A stretch of 64,000 bases of DNA from NCBI GenBank assembly GCA_028554795.2, contig JAPYKE020000525.1, positions 117,741 through 181,740 of the forward strand, written 5' to 3'. Position numbers and translations under genes: made by a program. This document shows, in pieces, positions 13,021 through 26,307 of this stretch; positions within the stretch are counted from its first letter, which is position 1, and each line of letters begins with the position of its first letter. This DNA is from Sinohyriopsis cumingii (taxonomy: Eukaryota > Mollusca > Bivalvia > Unionida > Unionidae). The notes beneath the pieces were generated by a model that saw only the letters and a list, made by a program, of their open reading frames with translations, was not told where the DNA came from and made no database searches.

Positions 13021-15787
13021 ATAATACATCCAAGTTTAGTGTTCTCATTGCTAATACATCCATGTTTATTGTTGTCATTGATAATGCATCCAAGTTTATT
13101 GTTGTCATTGTTAATGCATCCAAGTTTATTGTTGTCATTGCTAATACATCCATGTTTGTTGTTGTCATTGCTAACACATCCATTTTTATTGTTGTGATTG
13201 TTAATACATCCATGTTTATTGTTGTCATTGCTAACACATCCATGTTTATTGTTGTGATTGTTAATACATCCATGTGCATTGTTGTCATTGCAAATACATC
13301 CAAGTTTATTGTTGTCATTGCTAATATATCCATGTTTATTGTTGTCATTGTTAATACATCCAAGTTGATTGCTGTGATTGTTAATGAATCCAAGTTTATT
13401 GTTGTCATTAATAATGCATCCAGGTTTATTGTTGTCATTGATAATGCATCCAGGTTTATTGTTGTCATTGCTAATACATCCAAGTCTAGTGTTGTCATTG
13501 CTAATACATCCATGTTTATTGTTGTCATTGATAATGCATCCAAGTTTATTGTTGTCATTGTTAATGCATCCAAGATTCTTGTTGTCATTGCTAATACATC
13601 TAAGTTTATTGATGTCATTGCTAATACATCCATGTTTATTGTTGTTATTGATAATGCATCCAAGTTTATTGTTGTCATTGTTAATACATCTATGTTTATT
13701 GTTGTCATTGATAATGCATCCAAGTTTATTGTTGTCATTGTTAATGCATCCAAGTTTATTATTGTCATTGCTAATACATCCATTTTCATTGTTGTCATTG
13801 CTAAGACATCCAAGTTTATTGTTGTCATTGATAATGGATTGATAAAGTTTATTGCTGTGATTCTTAATGCATCCATGTTTATTGTTTTCATTGCTAATGT
13901 ATCAAAGCTTATTTTTATGATTGCTAATCCAATACATCCAAGTTTGTTGTTCTGATTCCTAATGCATCCAAGTTTATTGTTGTCATTGCTAATACATCCA
14001 AATTTATTGTTGTGATTGCTAATACATCCAAGTTTATTGATCGGATTGCTAATACATCCAAGTTTATTGTTGTCATTGTTAATAAATCCAAATTTATTGT
14101 TGTCATTGCTAATACATCCAAGTTTATTGTTATCATTGCTATTACATCCAAGTTTATTGTTGTCATTGCTAATGCATCAAAGTATATTGTTGTCATTGCT
14201 AATATATTCAGGTTTATTCTTGTCATTGCTGATACATCCATGTTTATTGTTGTTGTCATTGCTAATACAACCAAGTTTATTGTTGTCATTGCTAATACAT
14301 CCAAGTTTCTTGTTGTCATTGCTAATGCATCCATGTTTATTGTTGTCATTGCTAATACATCCATCTTTTTGTTGTCATTGATAAAGGATCCAAGTTTATT
14401 GTTGTCGTTGCTAATACATCCATGTTTATTGTTGTCATTGTTAAAACATTCATGTTTATTGTTGTCATTGCTAATACATCCATCTTTTTGGTGTCATTGA
14501 TAAAGCATCCAAGTTTATTGTTGTCATTGTTAACGCATCCAAGTTTATTTTTGTCATTGCTAATACATCCAAGTTTAGTGATGTCATTGCTAATACATCC
14601 ATGTTTATTGTTGTCATTGATAATGCATCCAAGTTTATTGTTGTCATTGTTAATGCATACAAGATTATTGTTGTCATTGCTAATACATCCAAGTTTATTG
14701 TTGTCATTGCTAATACATCCATGTTTATTGTTGTCATTGATAATACATCCAAGTTTATTGTTGTCATTGTTAATACATCTGTGTTTATTGTTGTCATTGA
14801 TAATGCATCCAAGTTTATTGTTGTCATTGTTAATGCATCCAAGTTTATTGTTGTCATTGCTAATACATCCAAGTTTATTGTTGTCTTTGCTAATACATCC
14901 ATGTTAATTGTTGTCATTGATAATGCATCCAAGTTTGTTGTTGTCATTGTTAATACATCTATGTTTATTGTTGTCATTGATAATGCATCCAAGTTTATTG
15001 TTGTCATTTATAATGCATTAAAGTTTATTGTTGTCATTGTTAATACATCTATGTTTATTGTTGTCATTGCTAATACATCCATGTTTATTGTTGTCATTGA
15101 TAATGCATCCAAGTTTATTGTTGTCATTGTAAATGCTTCCATGTTTATTGTTGTCATTGATAATGCCTCCAAGTTTATTGTTGTCATTGGTAATACATCC
15201 AAGTTTACTGTTGTCATTGCTAATCCATCCATGTTTATTGTTGTCATTATTAATGCATCCAAGTTTATTGTTGTCATTATTAATACATCCATCTGTGTTG
15301 TTGTTATTGTTAATGCATCCAAGCTTATTGTTGGCATTGCTAATGGATCCAAGTTAATTGTTGTCATTCCTAATGCATCTAAATTTATTATTGTCATTGC
15401 TAATACAGCCAAGTTTATTGTTGTCATTGCTAATGTCTCCATGTTTATTGTTGTCATTGCTAATACATCCATGGTTATTGTTTTCATTGCTAATGCATCC
15501 ACGTTTATTGTTGTCATTGCTAACACATCCATGTTTATTGTTGTTATTGTTAATACATCCATGTTTATTGTTGTCATTGCTAATACATCCATGTTTATTG
15601 TTGTCATTGCTAATACATCCAAGTTTATTGTTGTCATTCCTGAAACATCCATGTTTATTGTTGTCATTGCTAATACATCCATGTTTATTTTTATCATTTT
15701 TAATACATCGATGTTTATTGTTGTCATTGTTAATACATCCAGGCTTATTGTTTTGATTGTTAATGCATCCAAGTTTATTGTTGTCAT

Positions 15788-15903
15788 ATATTAGCAATCA
15801 CAACAATAAACTTGGATGATTATCAATGACAACAATAAAAATGGGTGTATTAGCAATGACTACACCAAGCTTGGATGTATTAGCAATAACAGCAATAAAC
15901 TTG
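15788..15903 (-). repeat. Inverted monomer segment 12 (B copy 2)
   Basis: Counterpart of segment 9, 5,994 bases downstream, with extra changes (ATGGGTGTATTAG, AATAACAGC). Confidence 0.92.
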
Positions 15904-18454
15904 CTAGTACATCCAAGTTTAGTGTTGTCATTGCTAATACATCCATGTATATTGTTGTCATTGATAATGCATCCAAATTAATTGTTGTCATTGTTAACAC
16001 ATCCATGTTTATTGTTGTCATTTCTAACACATCCCTTTTTATTCTTCTGATTGTTAATACATCCATGTTTATTGTTGTCATTGCTAACACATCCATGTTT
16101 ATTGTTGTGATTGTTAATACATCCATGTTTATTGTTGTCATTGCTAATACATTCAAGTTTATTGTTGTCATTGCTAATACATCCATGTTTATTGTTGTCA
16201 TTCATAATACATCCAAGCTGATTGTTGTGATTGTTAATGCATCCAAGTTTATTGTTGTCATTGATAATGCATCCAAGTTTATTGTTGTCATTGATAATGC
16301 ATCCAAGTTTATTGTTGTCATTGGTAATACATCCATGCTTATTGTTCTCATTGATAAAGAATCCAAGTTTATTGTTGTCATTGTTAATGCATCCAAGTTT
16401 ATTGTTGTCATTGCTAATAAATCCATATTTATTGTTGTCATTTGTAATACGTCCAAGTTTATTGTTGTCATTGCTAATGCATCCAAGTTTATTGCTGCCA
16501 TCGCTAATACATCCATGTTTATTGTTATCATTACTAATACATCCAAGTTTATTCTTGTCGTTGCTAATGCATCAAAGTATATTGTTGTCATTGCTAATAT
16601 ATCCAGGTTTATTGTTGTCATTGCTAATACATCCATGTTTACTGTTGTTGTCATTGCTAATACAACCAAGTTTATTGTTGTCATTGCTAATACATCCAAG
16701 TTTATTGTTGTCATTGCTAATGCATCCATGTTTATTCCTGTCAATTCTAATACATCCAAATTTATTGTTGTCATTGAAAATGCATCCAAGGCAATTGTTG
16801 TCACCGCTAATACATCCATGTTTATTGTTGTCATTGCTAATACATCCAAGTTTATTGTTGTCATTGCTAATACATCCATGTTGATTGTTGTGATTGCTAA
16901 TACATCCATTTTTATTGTTCTCATTGCTAATACTTCCAAGTTTATTGTTGTCATTGCTAATGCTTCCACTTTTATTGTTGTCATTTCTAATACAACCGAG
17001 TTCATTGTTTTCATTGATAATGCATCCAAGCCTATTGTTGTCATTGCTAATACATTGAAGTTTATTGTTGTCATTGCTAATACATCCAAGTTTATTTTGT
17101 CATTGCTAATACACCCATGTTTATTGTTGTCATTGCTAACACAACCATTTTTATTGTTGTGATTGTTAATACATCCATGATTATTGTTGTCATTGCTAAC
17201 ACATCCATGTTTATTGTTGTGATTGTTAAGACATCCATTATTTATTGTTGTCATTGCTAATACATCCAAGTTTGTTGTTGTCATTGTTAATACATCCAAG
17301 TTTATTGTTGTGATTGTTAATGCATCCAAGTTTATTGTTGTCGTTGATAATGCATCCAAGTTTATTGTTGTCATTGATAATGGATCCAAGTTTATTGTTG
17401 TCATTACTAATACATCCATGTTTTTTGTTGTCGTTGATAAAGCATCCAAGTTTATTGTTGTCATTGTTAATGCATCCAAGTTTATTGTTGTCATTGCTAA
17501 TACATCCAAGTTTAGTGTTGTTATTGTTAATACATCCATGTTTATTGTTGTCATTGATAATGCATCCACGTTTATTTTTGTCACTGTTAATGCATCCAAG
17601 TTTATTGTTGTCATTGCTAATACATCCAAGTTTATTGTTGTCATTCCTAATACATCCATATTTATTGTTGTTATTGACGATGCATCCAAGTTTATCGTTG
17701 TCATTGTTAATACATCTATGTTTATTGTTGTCATTGATAATGCATCCAAGTTTATTGTTGTCATTCTTAATGCATCCAAGTTTATTGTTGTCATTGCTAG
17801 TACATCCAAGTTTATTGTTGTCATTGCTAATACATCCATGTTTGTTGTTGTCATTGATAATACATTCAAGTTTATTGTTGTCATTGTAAATGCTTCCTTG
17901 TTTATAGTTGTCATTGATAATGCATCCAAGTTTACTGTTGTCATTGGCAATGCATCCAAGTTTATTGCTGTCATTGCTAATCCATCCATGTTTATTGTTG
18001 TCATTATTAATGCATCCAAGTTTATTGTTGTCATTATTAATAGATCCATCTTTGTTGTTGTTATTGTTAATGCATCCAAGCTTATTGTTTTCATTGCTAA
18101 TGCATCCAAGTTAATTGTTGTCATTCCTAATGCATCTAAATTTATTATTGTCATTGCTAATACATCGAAGGTTATTGTTGTCATTGCTAATATCTCCATG
18201 TTTATTGTTGCCGTTGCTAATGCCTCCAAGTTTATTGTTGTGAATGCTAATGCATCCATGTTTATTGTTGTCATTGCTAATACATCCATGTTTATTCTTT
18301 TCATTTCTAATGCATCCATGTTTATTCTTCTCATTGCTAACACATCCATGTTTATTGTTGTGATTGATAATACATCCATGTTTATTGTTGTCATTGTTAA
18401 TACATCCAAGTTTATTGTTGTGATTGTTAATGCATCGAAGTTTATTGTTGTCAT

Positions 18455-18540
18455 GTATTAGCAATGACAACAATAAACTTGGATTATTATCAATGACACC
18501 AATAAACATCGATGTATTAGCAATGACAACAATAAACTTG
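18455..18540 (-). repeat. Inverted monomer segment 13 (B copy 2)
   Basis: Counterpart of segment 10, 5,994 bases downstream. Confidence 0.9.
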
Positions 18541-18898
18541 CTAATACATCCGAGTTTATTGTTGTCATTCCTAATACATCCATATTTATTGTTGTCATTG
18601 CTAACACATCCATTTTTATTGTTGTGATTGCTAATACATCCATGTTCATTGTTGTCATTGCTAATACATCCATGTTTATTGTTGTCATTGCTAATACATC
18701 CATGTTTATTGTTGTCATTGCTAACACAACCATTTTTAATGTTGTGATTGTTATTACATCCATGTTCATTGATGTCATTGCTAATACATCCATGTTTATT
18801 GTTGTCATTGTTAATTCATCCATGTTTATTGTTGTCATTGTTAATACATCCAAGTTCATTGTTGTGATTGTTAATGCATCCAAGTTTATTGTTGTCAT

Positions 18899-19014
18899 GT
18901 ATTAGCAATGACAACAATAAACTTGGATGATTATCAATGACAACAATAAACATGGATGTATTAGCAATGACAACACTGACCTTGGATGTATTAGCAATGA
19001 CAACAATAAACTTG
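18899..19014 (-). repeat. Inverted monomer segment 14 (B copy 2)
   Basis: Counterpart of segment 11, 5,994 bases downstream. Confidence 0.92.
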
Positions 19015-20121
19015 ATAATACATCCAAGTTTAGTGTTCTCATTGCTAATACATCCATGTTTATTGTTGTCATTGATAATGCATCCAAGTTTATTGTTGTC
19101 ATTGTTAATGCATCCAAGTTTATTGTTGTCATTGCTAATACATCCATGTTTGTTGTTGTCATTGCTAACACATCCATTTTTATTGTTGTGATTGTTAATA
19201 CATCCATGTTTATTGTTGTCATTGCTAACACATCCATGTTTATTGTTGTGATTGTTAATACATCCATGTGCATTGTTGTCATTGCAAATACATCCAAGTT
19301 TATTGTTGTCATTGCTAATATATCCATGTTTATTGTTGTCATTGTTAATACATCCAAGTTGATTGCTGTGATTGTTAATGAATCCAAGTTTATTGTTGTC
19401 ATTAATAATGCATCCAGGTTTATTGTTGTCATTGATAATGCATCCAGGTTTATTGTTGTCATTGCTAATACATCCAAGTCTAGTGTTGTCATTGCTAATA
19501 CATCCATGTTTATTGTTGTCATTGATAATGCATCCAAGTTTATTGTTGTCATTGTTAATGCATCCAAGATTCTTGTTGTCATTGCTAATACATCTAAGTT
19601 TATTGATGTCATTGCTAATACATCCATGTTTATTGTTGTTATTGATAATGCATCCAAGTTTATTGTTGTCATTGTTAATACATCTATGTTTATTGTTGTC
19701 ATTGATAATGCATCCAAGTTTATTGTTGTCATTGTTAATGCATCCAAGTTTATTATTGTCATTGCTAATACATCCATTTTCATTGTTGTCATTGCTAAGA
19801 CATCCAAGTTTATTGTTGTCATTGATAATGGATTGATAAAGTTTATTGCTGTGATTCTTAATGCATCCATGTTTATTGTTTTCATTGCTAATGTATCAAA
19901 GCTTATTTTTATGATTGCTAATCCAATACATCCAAGTTTGTTGTTCTGATTCCTAATGCATCCAAGTTTATTGTTGTCATTGCTAATACATCCAAATTTA
20001 TTGTTGTGATTGCTAATACATCCAAGTTTATTGATCGGATTGCTAATACATCCAAGTTTATTGTTGTCATTGTTAATAAATCCAAATTTATTGTTGTCAT
20101 TGCTAATACATCCAAGTTTAT

Positions 20122-20241
20122 CGTTGTCGTTGCTAATACATCCAAGATTATTGTTGTCATTGCTAATGCATCAAAGTTTATTGTTGTCATTGCTAATGCA
20201 TCCAAGTTTATTGCTGGCATTTCTAATACATCCAAGTTTAT
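20122..20241 (+). repeat. Four-monomer block present in B copy 2, absent in B copy 1
   Basis: The offset between B copies 1 and 2 changes from 5,994 to 6,114 here. The 120 bases contain the CGTTGTCGTTGC and AAGATTATTG variants that also occur in domain C near 25,855-25,890, which argues that copy 1 suffered a deletion at about 14,127. Confidence 0.85.
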
Positions 20242-21901
20242 TGTTATCATTGCTATTACATCCAAGTTTATTGTTGTCATTGCTAATGCATCAAAGTATA
20301 TTGTTGTCATTGCTAATATATTCAGGTTTATTCTTGTCATTGCTGATACATCCATGTTTATTGTTGTTGTCATTGCTAATACAACCAAGTTTATTGTTGT
20401 CATTGCTAATACATCCAAGTTTCTTGTTGTCATTGCTAATGCATCCATGTTTATTGTTGTCATTGCTAATACATCCATCTTTTTGTTGTCATTGATAAAG
20501 GATCCAAGTTTATTGTTGTCGTTGCTAATACATCCATGTTTATTGTTGTCATTGTTAAAACATTCATGTTTATTGTTGTCATTGCTAATACATCCATCTT
20601 TTTGGTGTCATTGATAAAGCATCCAAGTTTATTGTTGTCATTGTTAACGCATCCAAGTTTATTTTTGTCATTGCTAATACATCCAAGTTTAGTGATGTCA
20701 TTGCTAATACATCCATGTTTATTGTTGTCATTGATAATGCATCCAAGTTTATTGTTGTCATTGTTAATGCATACAAGATTATTGTTGTCATTGCTAATAC
20801 ATCCAAGTTTATTGTTGTCATTGCTAATACATCCATGTTTATTGTTGTCATTGATAATGCATCCAAGTTTATTGTTGTCATTGTTAATACATCTGTGTTT
20901 ATTGTTGTCATTGATAATGCATCCAAGTTTATTGTTGTCATTGTTAATGCATCCAAGTTTATTGTTGTCATTGCTAATACATCCAAGTTTATTGTTGTCT
21001 TTGCTAATACATCCATGTTAATTGTTGTCATTGATAATGCATCCAAGTTTGTTGTTGTCATTGTTAATACATCTATGTTTATTGTTGTCATTGATAATGC
21101 ATCCAAGTTTATTGTTGTCATTTATAATGCATTAAAGTTTATTGTTGTCATTGTTAATACATCTATGTTTATTGTTGTCATTGCTAATACATCCATGTTT
21201 ATTGTTGTCATTGATAATGCATCCAAGTTTATTGTTGTCATTGTAAATGCTTCCATGTTTATTGTTGTCATTGATAATGCCTCCAAGTTTATTGTTGTCA
21301 TTGGTAATACATCCAAGTTTACTGTTGTCATTGCTAATCCATCCATGTTTATTGTTGTCATTATTAATGCATCCAAGTTTATTGTTGTCATTATTAATAC
21401 ATCCATCTGTGTTGTTGTTATTGTTAATGCATCCAAGCTTATTGTTGGCATTGCTAATGGATCCAAGTTAATTGTTGTCATTCCTAATGCATCTAAATTT
21501 ATTATTGTCATTGCTAATACAGCCAAGTTTATTGTTGTCATTGCTAATGTCTCCATGTTTATTGTTGTCATTGCTAATACATCCATGGTTATTGTTTTCA
21601 TTGCTAATGCATCCACGTTTATTGTTGTCATTGCTAACACATCCATGTTTATTGTTGTGATTGTTAATACATCCATGTTTATTGTTGTCATTGCTAATAC
21701 ATCCATGTTTATTGTTGTCATTGCTAATACATCCAAGTTTATTGTTGTCATTCCTAAAACATCCATGTTTATTGTTGTCATTGCTAATACATCCATGTTT
21801 ATTTTTATCATTTTTAATACATCGATGTTTATTGTTGTCATTGTTAATACATCCAGGCTTATTGTTTTGATTGTTAATGCATCCAAGTTTATTGTTGTCA
21901 T

Positions 21902-22017
21902 ATATTAGCAATGACAACAATAAACTTGGATGATTATCAATGACAACAATAAAAATGGGTGTATTAGCAATGACTACACCAAGCTTGGATGTATTAGCAA
22001 TAACAGCAATAAACTTG
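21902..22017 (-). repeat. Inverted monomer segment 15 (B copy 3), the last one
   Basis: Counterpart of segment 12, 6,114 bases downstream, sharing its ATGGGTGTATTAG variant. To the right of 22017 I found no further reversed monomers up to the window end. Confidence 0.92.
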
Positions 22018-22285
22018 CTAGTACATCCAAGTTTAGTGTTGTCATTGCTAATACATCCATGTATATTGTTGTCATTGATAATGCATCCAAATTAATTGTT
22101 GTCATTGTTAACACATCTATGTTTATTGTTGTCATTTCTAGCACATCCCTTTTTATTGTTCTGATCGTTAATACATCCATGTTTATTGTTGTCATTGCTA
22201 ACACATCCATGTTTATTGTTGTGATTGTTAATACATCCATGTTTATTGTTGTCATTGCTAATATATTCAAGTTTATTGTTGTCAT

Positions 22286-22675
22286 TGCTAATACATCCAT
22301 GTCTATTGTTGTCATTAATAATACATCCAAGTTGATTGTTGTGATTGTTAATGCATCCAAGTTTATTGTTGTCATTGATATTGCATCCAAGTTTATTGTT
22401 GTCATTGATAATGCATCCAAGTTTATTGTTGTCATTGGTAATACATCCATGCTTATTGTTCGCATTGATAAAGAATCCAAGTTTATTGTTGTCATTGTTA
22501 ATGCATCCAAGTTTATTGTTGTCATTGCTAATAAATCCATATTTATTGTTGTCATTTGTAATACGTCCAAGTTTATTGTTGTCATTGCTAATGCATCCAA
22601 GTTTATTGCTGCCATTGCTAATACATCCATGTTTATTGTTATCATTGCTAATACATCCAAGTTTATTGTTGTCGT
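22286..22675 (+). repeat. 390-bp (13-monomer) duplication in B copy 3, first copy
   Basis: A run of thirteen monomers, including the ATGCTTATTGTT and AATACGTCCAAG variants, is followed by a second copy 390 bases later. B copies 1 and 2 have it once. The ends are approximate because any monomer could be the crossover point. This copy has GATATTGCATCC near 22376 and CGCATTG near 22460, which the second copy lacks. Confidence 0.85.
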
Positions 22676-23065
22676 TGCTAATACATCCATGTTTATTGTT
22701 GTCATTCATAATACATCCAAGTTGATTGTTGTGATTGTTAATGCATCCAAGTTTATTGTTGTCATTGATAATGCATCCAAGTTTATTGTTGTCATTGATA
22801 ATGCATCCAAGTTTATTGTTGTCATTGGTAATACATCCATGCTTATTGTTCTCATTGATAAAGAATCCAAGTTTATTGTTGTCATTGTTAATGCATCCAA
22901 GTTTATTGTTGTCATTGCTAATAAATCCATATTTATTGTTGTCATTTGTAATACGTCCAAGTTTATTGTTGTCATTGCTAATGCATCCAAGTTTATTGCT
23001 GCCATTGCTAATACATCCATGTTTATTGTTATCATTGCTAATACATCCAAGGTTATTGTTGTCGT
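22676..23065 (+). repeat. 390-bp duplication in B copy 3, second copy
   Basis: Partner of 22286-22675. Being exactly 13 monomers long, it fits unequal exchange in monomer register, unlike the 1,711-bp duplication in domain C. Confidence 0.85.
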
Positions 23066-25533
23066 TGCTAATGCATCAAAGTATATTGTTGTCATTGCCA
23101 ATATATCCAGGTTTATTGTCGTCATTGCTAATACATCCATGTTTACTGTTGTTGTCATTGCTAATACAACCAAGTTTATTGTTGTCATTGCTAATACATC
23201 CAAGTTTATTGTTGTCATTGCTAATGCATCCATGTTTATTGTTGTCAATTCTAATACATCCAAATTTATTGTTGTCATTGAAAATGCATCCAAGGCAATT
23301 GTTGTCATTGCTCATACATCCATGTTTATTTTTGTCATTGCTAATACATCCAAGTTTATTGTTGTCATTGCTAATACATCCATGTTTATTGTTGTGATTG
23401 CTAATACATTCAAGTTTATTGTTGTGATTGCTAATACATCCATGTTTATTGTTCTCATTGCTAATACTTCCAAGTTTATTGTTGTCATTGCTAATGCTTC
23501 CACGTTTATTGTTGTCATTTATAATACAGCCGAGTTCATTGTTTTCATTGATAATGCATCCAAACCTATTGTTGTCATTGCTAATACATTGAAGTTTATT
23601 GTTGTCATTGCTAATACATCCAAGTTTATTTTGTCATTGCTAATACATCCATGTTTATTGTTGTCATTGCTAACACAACCATTTTTATTGTTGTGATTGT
23701 TAATACATCCATGATTATTGTTGTCATTGCTAACACATCCATGTTTATTGTTGTGATTGTTAAAACATCCATGATTATTGTTGTCATTGCTAATACATCC
23801 AAGTTTGTTGTTGTCATTGTTAATACATCCAAGTTTATTGTTGTCATTGCTAATACATCCAAGTTTAGTGTTGTCATTGTTAATACATCCATGTTTATTG
23901 TTGTCATTGATAATGCATCCACGTTTATTTTTGTCACTGTTAATGCATCCAAGTTTATTGTTGTCATTGCTAATACATCCAAGTTAATTGTTGTCATCGC
24001 TAATACATCCATATTTATTGTTGTTATTGACGATGCATCCAAGTTTATTGTTGTCATTGTTAATACATCTATGTTTATTGTTGTCATTGATAATGCATCC
24101 AAGTTTATTGTTGTCATTGTTAATGCATCCAAGTTTATTGTTGTCATTGCTAGTACATCCAAGTTTACTGTTGTCATTGCTAATACATCCATGTTTGTTG
24201 TTGTCATTGCTAATACATCCATGTTTGTTGTTGTCATTGATAATACATTCAAGTTTATTGTTGTCATTGTAAATGCGTCCTTGTTTATAGTTGTCATTGA
24301 TAATGCATCCAAGTTTATTGTTGTCATTGGCAATGCATCCAAGTTTATTGCTGTCATTGCTAATCCATCCATGTTTATTGTTGTCATTATTAATGCATCC
24401 AAGTTTATTGTTGTCATTATTAATAGATCCATCTTTGTTGTTGTTATTGTTAATGCATCCAAGCTTATTGTTTTCATTGCTAATGCATCCAAGTTAATTT
24501 TTGTCATTCCTAATGCATCTAAATTTATTATTGTCATTGCTAATACATCGAAGTTTATTGTTGTCATTGCTAATATCTCCATTTTTATTGTTGCCGTTGC
24601 TAATGCCTCCAAGTTTATTGTTGTGATTGCTAATGCATCCATGTTTATTGTTGTCATTGCTAATACATCCATGTTTATTCTTTTCATTGCTAATGCATCC
24701 ATGTTTATTGTTCTCATTGCTAACACATCCATGTTTATTGTTGTGATTGTTGATACATCCATGTTTATTGTTGTCATTGCTAATACATCCATGTTTATTG
24801 TTGTCATTGCTAATACATCCATGTTTATTGTTGTCATTGCTAACACAACCATTTTTAATGTTGCGATTGTTCATACATCCATGTTTATTGTTGTCATTGC
24901 TAACACATCCATGTTTATTGTTGTGATTGTTAATACATCCATGTTTATTGATGTCATTGCTAATACATCCATGTTTATTGTTGTGATTGTTAATACATCC
25001 ATGTTTATTGTTGTCATTGCTAACACATCCATGTTTATTGTTGTGATTGTTAATACATCCATGTGTATTGTTGTCATTGCTAATACATCCAAGTTTATTG
25101 TTGTCATTGCTAATATATCCATGTTTATTGTTGTCATTGTTAATACATCCAAGTTGATTGTTGTGATTGTTAATGCATCCAAGTTTATTGTTGTCATTGA
25201 TAATGCATCCAGGTTTATTGTTGTCATTGATAATGCGTCCATGTTTATTGTTGTCATTGATAATGCATCCAAGTTTATTGTTGTCATTGTTAATGCATCC
25301 AAGATTCTTGTTGTCATTGCTAATACATCTAAGTTTATTGTTGTCATTGCTAATACATCGATGTTTATTGTTGTTATTGATAATGCATCCAAGTTTATTG
25401 TTGTCATTGTTAAAACATCTATGTTTATTGTTGTCATTGATAATTCATCCAAGTTTATTGTTGTCATTGTTAATGCATCCAAGTTTATTATTGTCATTGC
25501 TAATACATCCATTTTCATTGTTGTCATTGCTAA

Positions 25534-26307
25534 GACATCCAAGTTTATTGTTGTCATTGATAATGCATTAATAAAGTTTATTGCTGTGATTCTTAATACA
25601 TCCATGTTTATTGTTTTCATTGCTAATTTATCAAAGTTTATTTTTATGATTGCTAATCCAATACATCCAAGTTTGTTGTTCTGGTTGCTAATGCATCCAG
25701 GTTTATTGTTGTCATTGCTAATACATCCAAGTTTATTGTTGTGATTGCTAATACATCCAAGTTTATTGATGGGATTGCTAATGCATCCAAGTTTATTGTT
25801 GTCATTGTTAAAAAATCCAAATTTATTGTTGTCATTGCTAATACATCCAAGTTTATCGTTGTCGTTGCTAATACATCCAAGATTATTGTTGTCATTGCTA
25901 ATGCATCAAAGTTTATTGTTGTCATTGCTGATACATCCAAATGTATTGTTGTCATTGCTAATGCATCCATGTTTATTGGTGTCATTACTAATACATCCAA
26001 GTTTATTGTTTTCATTGCTAATGCATCCATATTTATTGTTCTCATTGCTAATACATCCATGTTTATTGTTGTGATTGATAATACATTCATATTTATTGTT
26101 CTCATTGCTAATACATCCATGTTTATTGTTGTCATTGTTGATACATCCAAGTTTATTGTTGTCATTGCTAATACATTCATGTTTACTGTTGTCATTGCTA
26201 ATACATCCAAGTTTATTGTTGTCATTGATAACGCATCCAAGTTTATTGTTTTCGTTGCTAATTCATCCATGTTTATTGTTGTCATTGATAATTCATCCAA
26301 CCTTATT
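25534..26307 (+). repeat. Tail of a C-type unit before the first 652-bp segment
   Basis: This stretch matches the end of every complete C unit (for example 36338-37103), including ATAAAGTTTATTGCTG near 25,570, the AAAAAATCC variant near 25,811 and the last monomer ending CCTTATT. Its first part is also recognisable in domain B at about 13,830-14,130. It is therefore the bridge between B and C, and it shows that a C-type tail exists to the left of the first 652-bp copy. Confidence 0.85.

Larger units (their letters stand above)
9794..15787 (+). repeat. Higher-order repeat B, copy 1 (5,994 bp)
   Basis: The unit is placed, arbitrarily, to begin at an inverted segment. Everything from about 9990 to 14,127 recurs 5,994 bases downstream with few changes, including inverted segments at 12461 and 12905 and two 33-bp monomers (near 10650 and 14250). 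From 14,128 the offset becomes 6,114 because this copy lacks four monomers that copy 2 has at 20122-20241. Confidence 0.88.
15788..21901 (+). repeat. Higher-order repeat B, copy 2 (6,114 bp)
   Basis: This is the tandem partner of 9794-15787, longer by exactly 120 bases (four monomers). The extra monomers have counterparts in domain C (near 25,855-25,930), so copy 2 probably keeps the older state and copy 1 lost them. Inverted segments recur at 18455 and 18899. Confidence 0.88.
21902..25533 (+). repeat. Higher-order repeat B, copy 3, rearranged
   Basis: It begins like copies 1 and 2, with an inverted segment at 21902-22017. It then carries a 390-bp internal duplication near 22.3-23.1 kb. It lacks several monomer blocks present in copies 1 and 2, including both blocks that hold inverted segments (counterparts of 12461-12546 and 12905-13020). 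Near 25,534 it passes smoothly into sequence that is also the end of the C unit, so the right limit is a matter of definition. Confidence 0.8.

Noticed and set aside
23651..25744. A 697-codon + strand frame reading as hydrophobic decapeptides (IVVIANTSKF type)
   Set aside because: It looks like a repetitive membrane protein but is only the translated monomer. Equivalent stretches in B copies 1 and 2 are broken by inverted blocks, so no selection for an intact frame is visible.
1..26307. CRISPR array (30-base repeats)
   Set aside because: There are no unique spacers; monomers abut directly and vary in many positions. This is tandem satellite.
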